The translations under genes were made by a program, and so were the position numbers. Under the pieces are notes generated by a model. The model worked only from the letters and a program-made list of their open reading frames with translations. It had not been told where the DNA came from and did not search any database. Shown piece by piece: positions 8,056 to 15,081 of a stretch of DNA of 49,169 nucleotides. Every line of letters starts with the position of its first letter. Within the stretch, counting starts at the first letter, position 1. Source of the stretch: Nitrospirota bacterium (GTDB taxonomy: Bacteria; Nitrospirota; Thermodesulfovibrionia; Thermodesulfovibrionales; UBA1546); assembly GCA_016195565.1 (NCBI GenBank), contig JACPZK010000027.1, positions 1-49,169 on the forward strand, read 5' to 3'.

Positions 8056-8580
8056 TTTAAGGTGTTTCTCCATCTCGGAGTAGATGCAGCCGCAATATTT
8101 CTGTCTGTAAAGTCCGAGTTCCTTAGAAAGCTCAACCCCCTGCTTCCAGCCGGGCCTGAAGTCTTCAAAATAAAATTGCACAGAGTGCTTTTTCTCCATT
8201 TCCCTGCCGATATCTATTATAGCATCAAATTTCTGGTAGGGGCTTATAAGGAGCGAGGTTGTAAAGCCGTCAGCTCCAATCTCGCGGGCTTTTTGGGCTG
8301 TCTTGTCAAGCCTCATCTCATAACACACATTGCAACGATTCTCACCGCCGTTGCCTGTCCTCTGTATGAATTCCTTTATGCCGTAGTAGTCTATATAATC
8401 AATGGAAAGTTCCCATGCTTTCTGCAGCCGGGTTACGGCGTTCAGCCGCGTGGAATATTCCGCATAAGGATGAATATTGGGATTAAACCAAAGTCCTGTT
8501 ACGGAAACGCCCTTTTCAGAGAGTGTTTTGATGGGATATAAACTGCAGTTTGCGCAGCAGATATGCATCAAAAGCTTCAT
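8047..8580 (-). CDS. queH: Epoxyqueuosine reductase QueH
   Basis: QueH (formerly DUF208) reduces epoxyqueuosine to queuosine in tRNA and is unrelated to QueG. The 177-residue product shows the family cysteine pattern: MHICCANC at residues 5-12, NRCNVCYEMRL in the middle and YCGC near the C-terminus; these bind an Fe-S cluster and a second metal in the family. It is the first gene of the minus-strand run and forms a queuosine pair with queA two genes on. Confidence 0.95.
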   Translation of the reverse strand: MKLLMHICCANCSLYPIKTLSEKGVSVTGLWFNPNIHPYAEYSTRLNAVTRLQKAWELSIDYIDYYGIKEFIQRTGNGGENRCNVCYEMRLDKTAQKAREIGADGFTTSLLISPYQKFDAIIDIGREMEKKHSVQFYFEDFRPGWKQGVELSKELGLYRQKYCGCIYSEMEKHLKKS

Positions 8581-8614
8581 AAAATATTATAAATTAAATT
8601 TCTCAAGTTTTTCC

Positions 8615-8986
8615 CTACACCGCTATCTCCAATGCTATCTTGTCATAATCTATGACTGGTTTTGTCTTATGGTCTGTTGCTTTCTTCTCAACCAACCCAA
8701 TCTGCTCTAAATATTTCACATCCTCTGCAATATTCTTAATATCCCTCTTGGCCACTCTTGCAAGCTCATTGATAGAGGAGGGTTTTTTTGTCTTGATCAT
8801 ACGCAGGAGTTCAAGCCTCTTGGGCGTCATGGCCTTTCTGAATGCCTCAAAGCTTGTGAAATAGATTTCAGGTTCTTTAACAGGCTTTAACCTGTCTCCA
8901 CGTTCAAGTTTTTTCATTGTCTCTGCAGTATCCTTTAAAATTCCCCTAACGCTTTTAATCCCTATGTTCACTTTTTTAACTCTCAT
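8615..8986 (-). CDS. TumA-like winged-helix antitoxin
   Basis: A 123-residue DNA-binding protein with a C-terminal winged helix (MTPKRLELLRMIKTKKPSSI, ELARVAKRDIKNIAEDVKYL, then LVEKKA). This is the HVO_A0114-like family found next to DUF6516/TumE toxins. ATG 8986 is chosen over an upstream ATG at 9010 because a GGGGG ribosome site precedes it; it overlaps the end of the toxin gene by 11 bp. It probably neutralises the toxin and represses the pair. Confidence 0.8.
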   Translation of the reverse strand: MRVKKVNIGIKSVRGILKDTAETMKKLERGDRLKPVKEPEIYFTSFEAFRKAMTPKRLELLRMIKTKKPSSINELARVAKRDIKNIAEDVKYLEQIGLVEKKATDHKTKPVIDYDKIALEIAV

Positions 8987-9272
8987 ATTTACCCCCGTTA
9001 TATCTTTCAATATCTTTATAAAAATCCTCTAATAGCCTTTCTATGCTTTTAAAACTATACGGCTTTTCAGCATCCTTATAATGCCTGTGGTCTCCTTTGC
9101 CCTCTGCATTGTCATAGCCTATTACCCTCACATCTTCCGCAATATAAACCAGTGAATATTTATATCGGTGCAGTTTACTTTCTCTTGATTCCGGCAACTG
9201 CCATACTTTTATTTCAATGATGTTGTTTAATTCATCTATGGCTTTTACATATTTAATTAATTGTGCTTTCAC
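8976..9272 (-). CDS. TumE-like (DUF6516) toxin, probably leaderless
   Basis: A 99-residue protein with the DUF6516 pattern: EIKVWQLPES, a basic HRYKYSLVYI segment, then VRVIGYDNAEGKGDHRHYKD. The frame can be opened by TTG at 9308, but that codon is the first part of a clear -35 box. GTG 9272 lies 7 bases after the -10 box and is the probable start. Toxin first and antitoxin second, with overlapping ends, is typical of TumE-TumA. The activity of the family is not evident from sequence. Confidence 0.8.
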   Translation of the reverse strand: MKAQLIKYVKAIDELNNIIEIKVWQLPESRESKLHRYKYSLVYIAEDVRVIGYDNAEGKGDHRHYKDAEKPYSFKSIERLLEDFYKDIERYNGGKYES

Positions 9273-9279
9273 TATTGGT

Positions 9280-9308
9280 AGTTTAAGCCAATGGGCAGGG
9301 CATGTCAA
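9280..9308 (-). promoter_or_regulatory. Sigma-70-type promoter of the TumE/TumA pair
   Basis: On the minus strand TTGACA (9308-9303), a 17-base spacer and TAAACT (9285-9280) form a strong promoter. Only 7 bases separate the -10 box from GTG 9272, so the transcript would begin at or next to the start codon and carry no ribosome-binding leader. Confidence 0.75.
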
Positions 9309-9356
9309 TTATTTTATTGAACTTGTGTGTTGCACATAGGTCATATATGTTGTTGC

Positions 9357-9422
9357 TGTCATTCTGTTTGCCCAGAATCTTTCTTAACGATTCGGAGGGA
9401 TTCCGGACAAGCCGGAATGACA
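9357..9422. repeat. Dispersed palindromic element 2
   Basis: Begins TGTCATTC and ends GAATGACA; the right half contains the hairpin ATTCCGGACAAGCCGGAAT. It lies downstream of the RACo-like gene's stop and upstream of the TumE promoter. Confidence 0.8.
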
Positions 9423-9431
9423 AAAAAGAAA

Positions 9432-11297
9432 CTATTTTTTTTGTATTAACTTTTCTACATTAGGGAACAATCCCATATCCGTGTGCGGCAGAAAAAGGGC
9501 TGACATGTATTCATCCATAAAATTCCTTGAAACTGAAAGCTCCATGTATGTCATCTTCCGGGCAATTTCCTCTGCTTCTTTCCTGAGTTTTTCTGAGAGT
9601 AGGCACAGATACGCCCCGGCGACTGATGTGTTGCCTAAAAATCTGAATTTTTCTTTTGGAATGTCAGGGAGCATCCCGATTATTACAGCCCTGTCAACAT
9701 TCAGATAATTGCCGAAACCTCCTGCGATATATACGCGCTCTATATTATCCAGCGTGAACCCAATCTCTTTTATAAGCGATGATATCCCGGCATAAATCGC
9801 TGCCTTGGCCCTCATGATATTCTCAATGTCAACCTCTGTCAGGATAATGTCTTTTGCTCCTTTATAGAGGACAAATTCCGCGCCTTCGTCTCCCTCTCTT
9901 ATGCGGCCTGTTTTTATTTCACGCACAAATTTTCCTTTCCGGTCTATGACGCCTGAAAGGAACAGCTCTGACATTGCGTCTATCATTCCTGAGCCGCAGA
10001 TTCCTATCGGCACAGTATTGCCGATAACAGAGATGGAAGGTTCAAATGTGTCAGGCGCAATCTTTACAGCCTCTATCGCGCCTTCGGTGGCCCTCATTCC
10101 GTGCTTTATCCCGCTTCCTTCAAAGCAGGGACCCGCAGAACATGCCGCTGCCATAAGCCATTCATTGTTGCCTATTGCAATCTCTCCGTTTGTGCCGATA
10201 TCCATGAATAAGGCCATCTCACTATTCCTGTGCATCTTTGACGCAAGCACGCCTGAGACAATATCGCCCCCCACATAACTTGCAACACACGGCAAAGTAT
10301 AAACAGGCGCCTGTTTATTAATATGAAGCCTTGCCGTTCCTGCCCTCCACAGCGGGAAGGAATTTACAGTAGGTATGTACGGCTCTTCCCTGATATGTCC
10401 GGGATCAAGCCCCCAGAAGATATGAGACATGGTTGTATTCCCTGAGATTACAGCGCATTCTATGTGCTCTTTATTTATGCCATGTTTTTCAATAATAGTA
10501 TCGGTGATGTTGTTTATATCATCCGTGACAGTTCCCCTTAGCTCTTCAAGCCCGCCGCTTTCTGTTGCATGGACTATCCTTGTGATAACATCGTCGCCAT
10601 ATCGTATCTGTGAATTGTATGTTGAGCCCACATCAACGAGTTTTCCGTCAGAAAGGTCTATGAGATATACGACAATCGTGGTTGTGCCGATGTCAACTGC
10701 AATGCCGTATCTTGAGGTTTGCTTTTCAGATGTAACAAAGATTGCCTCAGGCCCGTCAACATAAGCAAGATGTATTTCCCAGTTATGCCTTCTGAGGCCA
10801 TCTGCCATTGATGATATAAATGTCCGGGAGAACCTCATGCCTTTGAAGCCTTGCAGCTCAAGCTCTCTTTTCAGCCTCTCAAGGTCGCTTATGTGATCCT
10901 CTATCGTAGGAGGCGGAAGTTTGATATTAAGCCTTTTTACGATGGGTGTTATCTCTTTGTCAAAGGACCTGAGAAGCTCTGAGAGGTCTTTTGATTTTGC
11001 AAGCGCAATCCTGTCTCCTACAACAAGCCGCGCCTCTTCAAGTATCTCTGCGGAGACGTCACTTTCAGGAAATGTTCGGCAGGCAAGGACAATGCCTTTC
11101 TCTTTGTCAGCCTGAGAAAGTTTGCCTGATGCGGAGGTCCTGTATTTTCCGGAGTGAATTTTTATACGGCATTTTCCGCATGTTCCCTTACCGCCGCATG
11201 CTGTAACAAGATATACGCCTTTCTTTTTGAGCGCAGAGAGGATGCTTTCACCTGCTGCTGCGGGTATGCCTTCTCCTGTTGCGAGCGTTATGTTCAT
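9432..11297 (-). CDS. RACo-like ASKHA ATPase with N-terminal [2Fe-2S] ferredoxin domain
   Basis: The 621-residue protein starts with a plant-type ferredoxin domain with cluster cysteines C34, C40, C43 and C73 (ACGGKGTCGKC ... LACR). A linker follows, then a DUF4445/ASKHA ATPase core (YGIAVDIGTTTIVVYLI, SGNTTMSHIF, FMDIGTNGEIAIG, IAGGFGNYL). This is the architecture of RACo, the ATP-driven reductive activator of the corrinoid iron-sulfur protein in the Wood-Ljungdahl pathway and of methyltransferase corrinoid activators. A cooC-type gene is also in the window, but no corrinoid protein is adjacent. No ribosome site is visible; the upstream leader is heptamer repeat. Confidence 0.88.
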   Translation of the reverse strand: MNITLATGEGIPAAAGESILSALKKKGVYLVTACGGKGTCGKCRIKIHSGKYRTSASGKLSQADKEKGIVLACRTFPESDVSAEILEEARLVVGDRIALAKSKDLSELLRSFDKEITPIVKRLNIKLPPPTIEDHISDLERLKRELELQGFKGMRFSRTFISSMADGLRRHNWEIHLAYVDGPEAIFVTSEKQTSRYGIAVDIGTTTIVVYLIDLSDGKLVDVGSTYNSQIRYGDDVITRIVHATESGGLEELRGTVTDDINNITDTIIEKHGINKEHIECAVISGNTTMSHIFWGLDPGHIREEPYIPTVNSFPLWRAGTARLHINKQAPVYTLPCVASYVGGDIVSGVLASKMHRNSEMALFMDIGTNGEIAIGNNEWLMAAACSAGPCFEGSGIKHGMRATEGAIEAVKIAPDTFEPSISVIGNTVPIGICGSGMIDAMSELFLSGVIDRKGKFVREIKTGRIREGDEGAEFVLYKGAKDIILTEVDIENIMRAKAAIYAGISSLIKEIGFTLDNIERVYIAGGFGNYLNVDRAVIIGMLPDIPKEKFRFLGNTSVAGAYLCLLSEKLRKEAEEIARKMTYMELSVSRNFMDEYMSALFLPHTDMGLFPNVEKLIQKK

Positions 11298-11306
11298 AGT
11301 AAATTA

Positions 11307-11341
11307 GTTAAAAGTTTAGAGTTATGAGTTAAGAGTTTTAA
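11307..11341. repeat. Tandem heptamers upstream of the RACo-like gene
   Basis: Five GTT-type units (GTTAAAA, GTTTAGA, GTTATGA, GTTAAGA, GTTTTAA) begin 10 bases from the RACo-like start codon and replace any recognisable ribosome site. Confidence 0.85.
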
Positions 11342-11352
11342 TAACCCCATTC

Positions 11353-11427
11353 GTCATTCCCCAGCTTGACTGGGGAATCCAGTCCTTTTTGTCTTTCTGG
11401 ATTCTCTGGTCAAGCCAGAGAATGACA
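11353..11427. repeat. Dispersed palindromic element 3
   Basis: Begins GTCATTCCCCAG and ends CCAGAGAATGACA. It has two hairpins, CCCCAGCTTGACTGGGG and a CTCTGG/CCAGAG stem. It lies between asd and the RACo-like gene. Confidence 0.82.
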
Positions 11428-11507
11428 AGGAATTAATCTGTTGCATTTCTTTAATTATATTTTCCTTCTTTTCAACTTTTTTACGAAAGAACCAAAAAAA
11501 ATCATAC

Positions 11508-11542
11508 AACTTTTCACTTTTCACTTTAAACTTTTAACTCTT
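11508..11542. repeat. Tandem heptamers at the 3' end of asd
   Basis: Five units of the (A/C)ACTTTT type. The last one and a half overlap the end of the asd coding region, so the repeats provide its stop codon. Confidence 0.8.
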
Positions 11543-12562
11543 ATTCGCCATCTCAATCAGCTTTTCAGCTATCTGAACAGCATTCAGCGCTGCGCCTTTT
11601 CTGAGATTATCAGCGACTATCCACATGTTTATTCCATTATCTATGGACTCATCCTCTCGTATCCTGCCGACATAAGTCTCATCCTTCCCTGCAACATCAA
11701 CAGGCAGAGGATAGATGTTTTTCTCAGGCGCATCAAAGACAACAATGCCCGGAGACTTAGAAAGCACAGCCCTCACCTCATTCGGTGTAATCTTTTTTTC
11801 TGTCTCTATGTTCAGGCTTTCAGCGTGGCATCTGAAAACAGGGACGCGCACTGTGGTTGTAGTGAGCCTTATTGAGTCGTCCCCCATTATCTTTATTGTC
11901 TCATGCACCATCTTCATCTCTTCTTTCGTATAGCCGTTTTCAAGAAACTTGTCTATGTGAGGCAGCACGTTAAATGCGATCTGGTGAGGATAAACATTGC
12001 ACTTTACTTCCTTAAAATTCAGTATGTCGGTTGTCTGCTGTAACAGTTCATCCATTGCCTTCTTGCCTGTGCCTGAGACAGACTGGAATGTTGTTACAAC
12101 AACTCTCTTTATCTTTGCAGCATCATGTATAGGCTTTAAGACCACAACCATCTGAATCGTTGAGCAGTTCGGGTTTGCGATAATCCCCTTATGCCATTTC
12201 AGGTCATGGCTGTTAACCTCAGGCACGACAAGCGGCACTTCAGGGTCCATCCTCCACTGGCTTGAATTATCAACTACAACACAGCCTGATTTTGCCGCAA
12301 CCGGCGCCCATGTCTTGGACCTCTCGGCTCCCGCAGAGAAAAGCGCAATGTCAATTCCCTTAAAGGAAGATTCATTTAAATTCTCAACAGGGATTTCATT
12401 CCCCTGAAATTCAAGTGTTTTACCCTCTGAGCGCTCTGAGGCAAAGAGCCTGAGTTTTTCAACAGGGAAGTTCCTTTGCTCAAGGGTTGCAATCATTTCA
12501 TTTCCGACTGCGCCTGTTGCGCCGACAACAGCAACAATGTATTTCGCCTTCTTCTTAATCAT
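11534..12562 (-). CDS. asd: Aspartate-semialdehyde dehydrogenase
   Basis: The enzyme reduces aspartyl phosphate to aspartate semialdehyde, the branch point to lysine, threonine and methionine. The 342-residue protein has the NADP-binding N-terminus VAVVGATGAVGNEMI, the catalytic cysteine in NPNCSTIQ (C133), and the RVPVFRCHAE block with the catalytic histidine region. Length and motifs are standard. lysA at the other end of the window acts later in the same pathway. Confidence 0.97.
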   Translation of the reverse strand: MIKKKAKYIVAVVGATGAVGNEMIATLEQRNFPVEKLRLFASERSEGKTLEFQGNEIPVENLNESSFKGIDIALFSAGAERSKTWAPVAAKSGCVVVDNSSQWRMDPEVPLVVPEVNSHDLKWHKGIIANPNCSTIQMVVVLKPIHDAAKIKRVVVTTFQSVSGTGKKAMDELLQQTTDILNFKEVKCNVYPHQIAFNVLPHIDKFLENGYTKEEMKMVHETIKIMGDDSIRLTTTTVRVPVFRCHAESLNIETEKKITPNEVRAVLSKSPGIVVFDAPEKNIYPLPVDVAGKDETYVGRIREDESIDNGINMWIVADNLRKGAALNAVQIAEKLIEMANKS

Positions 12563-12696
12563 CTATCCAGATCCTTTCATCTGATTATTTTGGATTTACT
12601 AATTTATCACAGAGGGACGGAAAATTTCTATCATAATTAAAAACTCTAAGCGGGCATGCTACACTATGAGAGCACCCCCTGAGAACATAAACGAAA

Positions 12697-13122
12697 ATGA
12701 AAAAAGCCTACACTCTCGGCACAGGCAGAAGGAGCGAGGAAGATTTTATGGAAATCCTCTTCGCCTATGACATCAAAACCCTTGTTGACGTCAGAATCTT
12801 TCCAAAGAGCAAGATGCCGGTATTCACGAGAGAAAATCTTGAAAACCTTCTCAAAAAAGAAGGCATAAACTATGTTTTCCTCGGCAGAGAACTCGGCGGT
12901 TTCAGGAAAGGAGGCTATGAGGCATATACGACTACCGAAGAGTTCAGGAAGGGAGTTGATGTGCTTGAAGATATTGCCTCAAAAGGAATAAGCGTAATCA
13001 TTTGCGCAGAGAGATTTCCGTGGAAGTGCCACAGGAGGTGGATTTCAAGGGAGCTTCACAGGCGCGGCTGGCAGGTGGAGCATATCCTTGACAAAGGAAA
13101 GGTCTGGGCTCCTAAAGGTTGA
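12697..13122 (+). CDS. DUF488 family protein
   Basis: A 141-residue protein matching the DUF488 pattern: an N-terminal YTLGTGRRSEEDF, LVDVRIFPKSK, YVFLGRELGG and a C-terminal CAERFPWKCHRRWIS with two conserved cysteines. The family has no firmly known function. It is divergent from asd, with a 134-bp gap that would hold both promoters. Confidence 0.88.
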   Translation: MKKAYTLGTGRRSEEDFMEILFAYDIKTLVDVRIFPKSKMPVFTRENLENLLKKEGINYVFLGRELGGFRKGGYEAYTTTEEFRKGVDVLEDIASKGISVIICAERFPWKCHRRWISRELHRRGWQVEHILDKGKVWAPKG

Positions 13123-13141
13123 GAGAAGTGTTTCCTCACTA

Positions 13142-13212
13142 TGTAATCAATTACACGCCCCTATAAACTTTTCCAGCCTATTGACATTAAATTAAAAAAT
13201 ATTGTTAACTAT
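13142..13212 (+). promoter_or_regulatory. Operator palindrome and promoter of the first pseudopilin
   Basis: A perfect 14-bp palindrome TGTAATCAATTACA (13142-13155) precedes TTGACA (13181-13186) and an 18-base block AAAAATATTGTTAACTAT (13195-13212). The palindrome and the 18-base block recur upstream of the VapBC module, so this control region was duplicated or is under common selection. Confidence 0.65.
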
Positions 13213-13288
13213 GCCCGTAAGAAATTAAGAGCAGTGCGTCTGAATCTCCAGGATTGTATATTAAATTTTTGGAAATCATAATTTACAG

Positions 13289-13783
13289 ATGAAGGACTGC
13301 GCAGGCGTTACCTTAATAGAGCTGATAACCGTTATTTCAATAATCGGCGTTCTGGTATTTGCCCTTGGATTTTCATTTCAAGACTGGAATGCCGCCTATA
13401 AAATTGAAAGCCAGATAAAAGAAATGCATTCCGATATAATGCACGCAAGGGTAAGGGCCATGTGCAAAAAAAGAGCGCACTTTGTGAAGTTGGAAGCAGC
13501 GCAATATACAATATACGAGGACACAAATCCTATGCCTGACGGCAATAACACGTTAGAGACAGAAGCAGACAATCTGGTTGTTCAAAAAGCCAGCGATTAT
13601 CCCATTGAATTTAATCTCGGTTTCGGTGACACACAATTCAGATTTGATAAGGACGGCTCCTCCTCACGTAATGGCAGAATCAGACTTGTTTCAACCGCGT
13701 CGCCCGATTACGACTGCATAAAACTGTTTTCAACGAGGATAAACCTCGGTAAGTGGGACAGCGCAGACTGTAACGCCAAATAA
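13289..13783 (+). CDS. Type IV minor pseudopilin, GspH/FimT type (copy 1)
   Basis: A 164-residue prepilin with a 6-residue leader ending in G, then VTLIELITVISIIGVLVFALGFSF; the E at +5 of the mature protein is kept and V replaces the common F at +1. FimT/FimU proteins are minor pilins of the priming complex at the pilus tip. The C-terminal SPDYDCIKLF and a final cysteine (SADCNAK) suggest a disulfide. It is clearly paralogous to the gene at 20053 (shared ALGFSFQDW and SPDYDCI). It stands alone, cut off from the main operon by a toxin-antitoxin module. No good ribosome site is seen before ATG 13289. Confidence 0.88.
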   Translation: MKDCAGVTLIELITVISIIGVLVFALGFSFQDWNAAYKIESQIKEMHSDIMHARVRAMCKKRAHFVKLEAAQYTIYEDTNPMPDGNNTLETEADNLVVQKASDYPIEFNLGFGDTQFRFDKDGSSSRNGRIRLVSTASPDYDCIKLFSTRINLGKWDSADCNAK

Positions 13784-13828
13784 GAATGCCTGTCTCCGAA
13801 TGCTGCACCCGCACAAAATAGAGCACTA

Positions 13829-13888
13829 TGTAATCCATTACACAATCAGTTCCCCTGTTGACACAAAAATAAAAATATTGTTAACTAT
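13829..13888 (+). promoter_or_regulatory. Operator palindrome and promoter of the VapBC module
   Basis: TGTAATCCATTACA (13829-13842) is followed by TTGACA (13858-13863) and the same 18-base block AAAAATATTGTTAACTAT (13871-13888) seen upstream of the first pseudopilin. A weak -10 (TTAACT) falls at 17-base spacing. Confidence 0.65.
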
Positions 13889-13922
13889 TAATGTGAGTTT
13901 ATAATTAACAAGGAGTTTAACT

Positions 13923-14195
13923 ATGAGTGTTAAAACAAGAGCGCATGTAATTGTTGACGAGAGCATTTTAAGAGAAATAGACCGCCTTGCCGGAAAGAAA
14001 AAAAGGAGCAGTTTTATTGCTGATGCGGCGAAAAAAGAACTGCAAAGACTCAATCAGCTATCTCTCCTCAATAAACTCAAGGGAGCATGGAAAGACGAAG
14101 ACCATCTTGATATGAGGGGCAAAGACGGCACATACAAAGTAGTGCGAAAACTGCGGCAGGAGAATGAAAAAACACTGAGGGAAAAACTTGCCTGA
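13923..14195 (+). CDS. VapB-type ribbon-helix-helix antitoxin
   Basis: A 90-residue protein whose N-terminus RAHVIVDESILREIDRLAGKKKRSSFI is a MetJ/Arc-type ribbon-helix-helix; the rest (AWKDEDHLDM and on) is an acidic toxin-binding tail. An AAGGAG site precedes ATG 13923. Its stop overlaps the toxin start by 8 bp. Such antitoxins normally bind a palindrome in their own promoter, here probably TGTAATCCATTACA. Confidence 0.85.
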   Translation: MSVKTRAHVIVDESILREIDRLAGKKKRSSFIADAAKKELQRLNQLSLLNKLKGAWKDEDHLDMRGKDGTYKVVRKLRQENEKTLREKLA

Positions 14196-14577
14196 TTATC
14201 TGCTTGATACTACTGCAATCATTGACTATCTCAGAGACAAAGGCGGAGTTCCTGAACTGCTTGAAAGATTGTGCATGGAGGGCGGACTGTTATGCTGCTG
14301 TCCTATAAATATTGTTGAGGTATATGCAGGAATGAAAGACAAGGAAAAGAATGTGACTGATGAATTTTTGAACAGTCTTAAATGTTATGAGACAACAGCA
14401 GGGATAGGCATTCTTGCAGGAGAATTAAAGAGAAAATACGCAAAGACAGGCATAACACTGAGCACAGCCGATGTTCTTATTGCTGCAACGGCAATAAAAC
14501 ACCACCTTACTCTTGTAACAAACAATGCAGCACACTTTCCACATGAGAGACTCGCGATGCTTAGCTATGAGAGATAA
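14188..14577 (+). CDS. VapC PIN-domain ribonuclease toxin
   Basis: A 129-residue PIN domain with the acidic residues in LLDTTAIIDYL (D7), NIVEVYAG (E) and LSTADVLIAATA (D); the last site is TNNAAHF, a common VapC variant. The start is TTG 14188, 8 bp inside the antitoxin, so translation is coupled. VapC toxins cleave tRNA or rRNA; the target of this one is unknown. The module sits between two parts of a pilus locus. Confidence 0.9.
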   Translation: MPDYLLDTTAIIDYLRDKGGVPELLERLCMEGGLLCCCPINIVEVYAGMKDKEKNVTDEFLNSLKCYETTAGIGILAGELKRKYAKTGITLSTADVLIAATAIKHHLTLVTNNAAHFPHERLAMLSYER

Positions 14578-14591
14578 ATATTGCATTAGCC

Positions 14592-14647
14592 ATTACACTA
14601 TGTAATCTATTACACACTCTGGAAGCCGATTACATAAAATTGTAACG
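14592..14647 (+). promoter_or_regulatory. Cluster of TGTAAT/ATTACA half-sites upstream of the pilus operon
   Basis: Half-sites lie at 14592 (ATTACA), 14601 (TGTAAT), 14609 (ATTACA), 14629 (ATTACA) and 14641 (TGTAA). The middle pair forms the perfect palindrome TGTAATCTATTACA (14601-14614). The cluster is roughly 70-120 bases upstream of the expected start of the sigma-54 promoter, where enhancer-binding proteins usually bind. Confidence 0.65.
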
Positions 14648-14688
14648 GCTTGACACTTCAACCCCTTGATTGGCAAGGATTTTCTTTG

Positions 14689-14704
14689 TGGCACGCAAGT
14701 TGCA
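14689..14704 (+). promoter_or_regulatory. Sigma-54 promoter of the PilY1 operon
   Basis: TGGCACGCAAGTTGCA matches the sigma-54 (RpoN) consensus TGGCAC-N5-TTGC(A/T) exactly, with 10 bases between the -24 GG and -12 GC. The first gene starts at 14749, giving a leader of about 35 bases. Sigma-54 control with PilR is established for type IV pili in several proteobacteria. Confidence 0.85.
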
Positions 14705-14748
14705 GAACAATAGAAAAGGTTATGGAAAAGGCTGAAAATGGAGGGGTT

Positions 14749-15081
14749 ATGAGAAAAAGAAAAACAATTATATTATTGCTGGCGGCATTTTCGGTATTTA
14801 TAGTCTCGGCATTTATAGACGGTTTTTATGCACTTGCCGACACTCCAACGGTTAAGGCAACCGGGACATGGACCTCGATAGAAGATGATGGAAGCGTTAT
14901 TATTGATGGAAAGGGCTATGGGGTTGATCCCTCTGTAATGGTTATAGACCGCAAGGGGAAGAGAGTTCCTCTTCGCAGCCTTTCACTCCCGGCAAAAGTC
15001 AGATTTGAATACATACAGGCAAAAACAGGCTTTATAATCGTGCTTATAGAGGAAGTTAAAAATAAAAGGAGTCAGCCATGA
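14749..15081 (+). CDS. Small exported protein before pilY1 (PilY2-like position)
   Basis: A 110-residue protein with a signal peptide (MRKRKTIILLLAAFSVFIVSA ... ALA) and a small beta-rich body (TGTWTSIEDDGSVIIDGKGY; FIIVLIEEV). ATG 14749 has a GGAGGGG site; an in-frame codon at 14650 lies upstream of the sigma-54 start and cannot be used. It overlaps pilY1 by ATGA. Pseudomonas has a similar-sized exported PilY2 next to PilY1; I see similarity of size and place only. Confidence 0.75.
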   Translation: MRKRKTIILLLAAFSVFIVSAFIDGFYALADTPTVKATGTWTSIEDDGSVIIDGKGYGVDPSVMVIDRKGKRVPLRSLSLPAKVRFEYIQAKTGFIIVLIEEVKNKRSQP

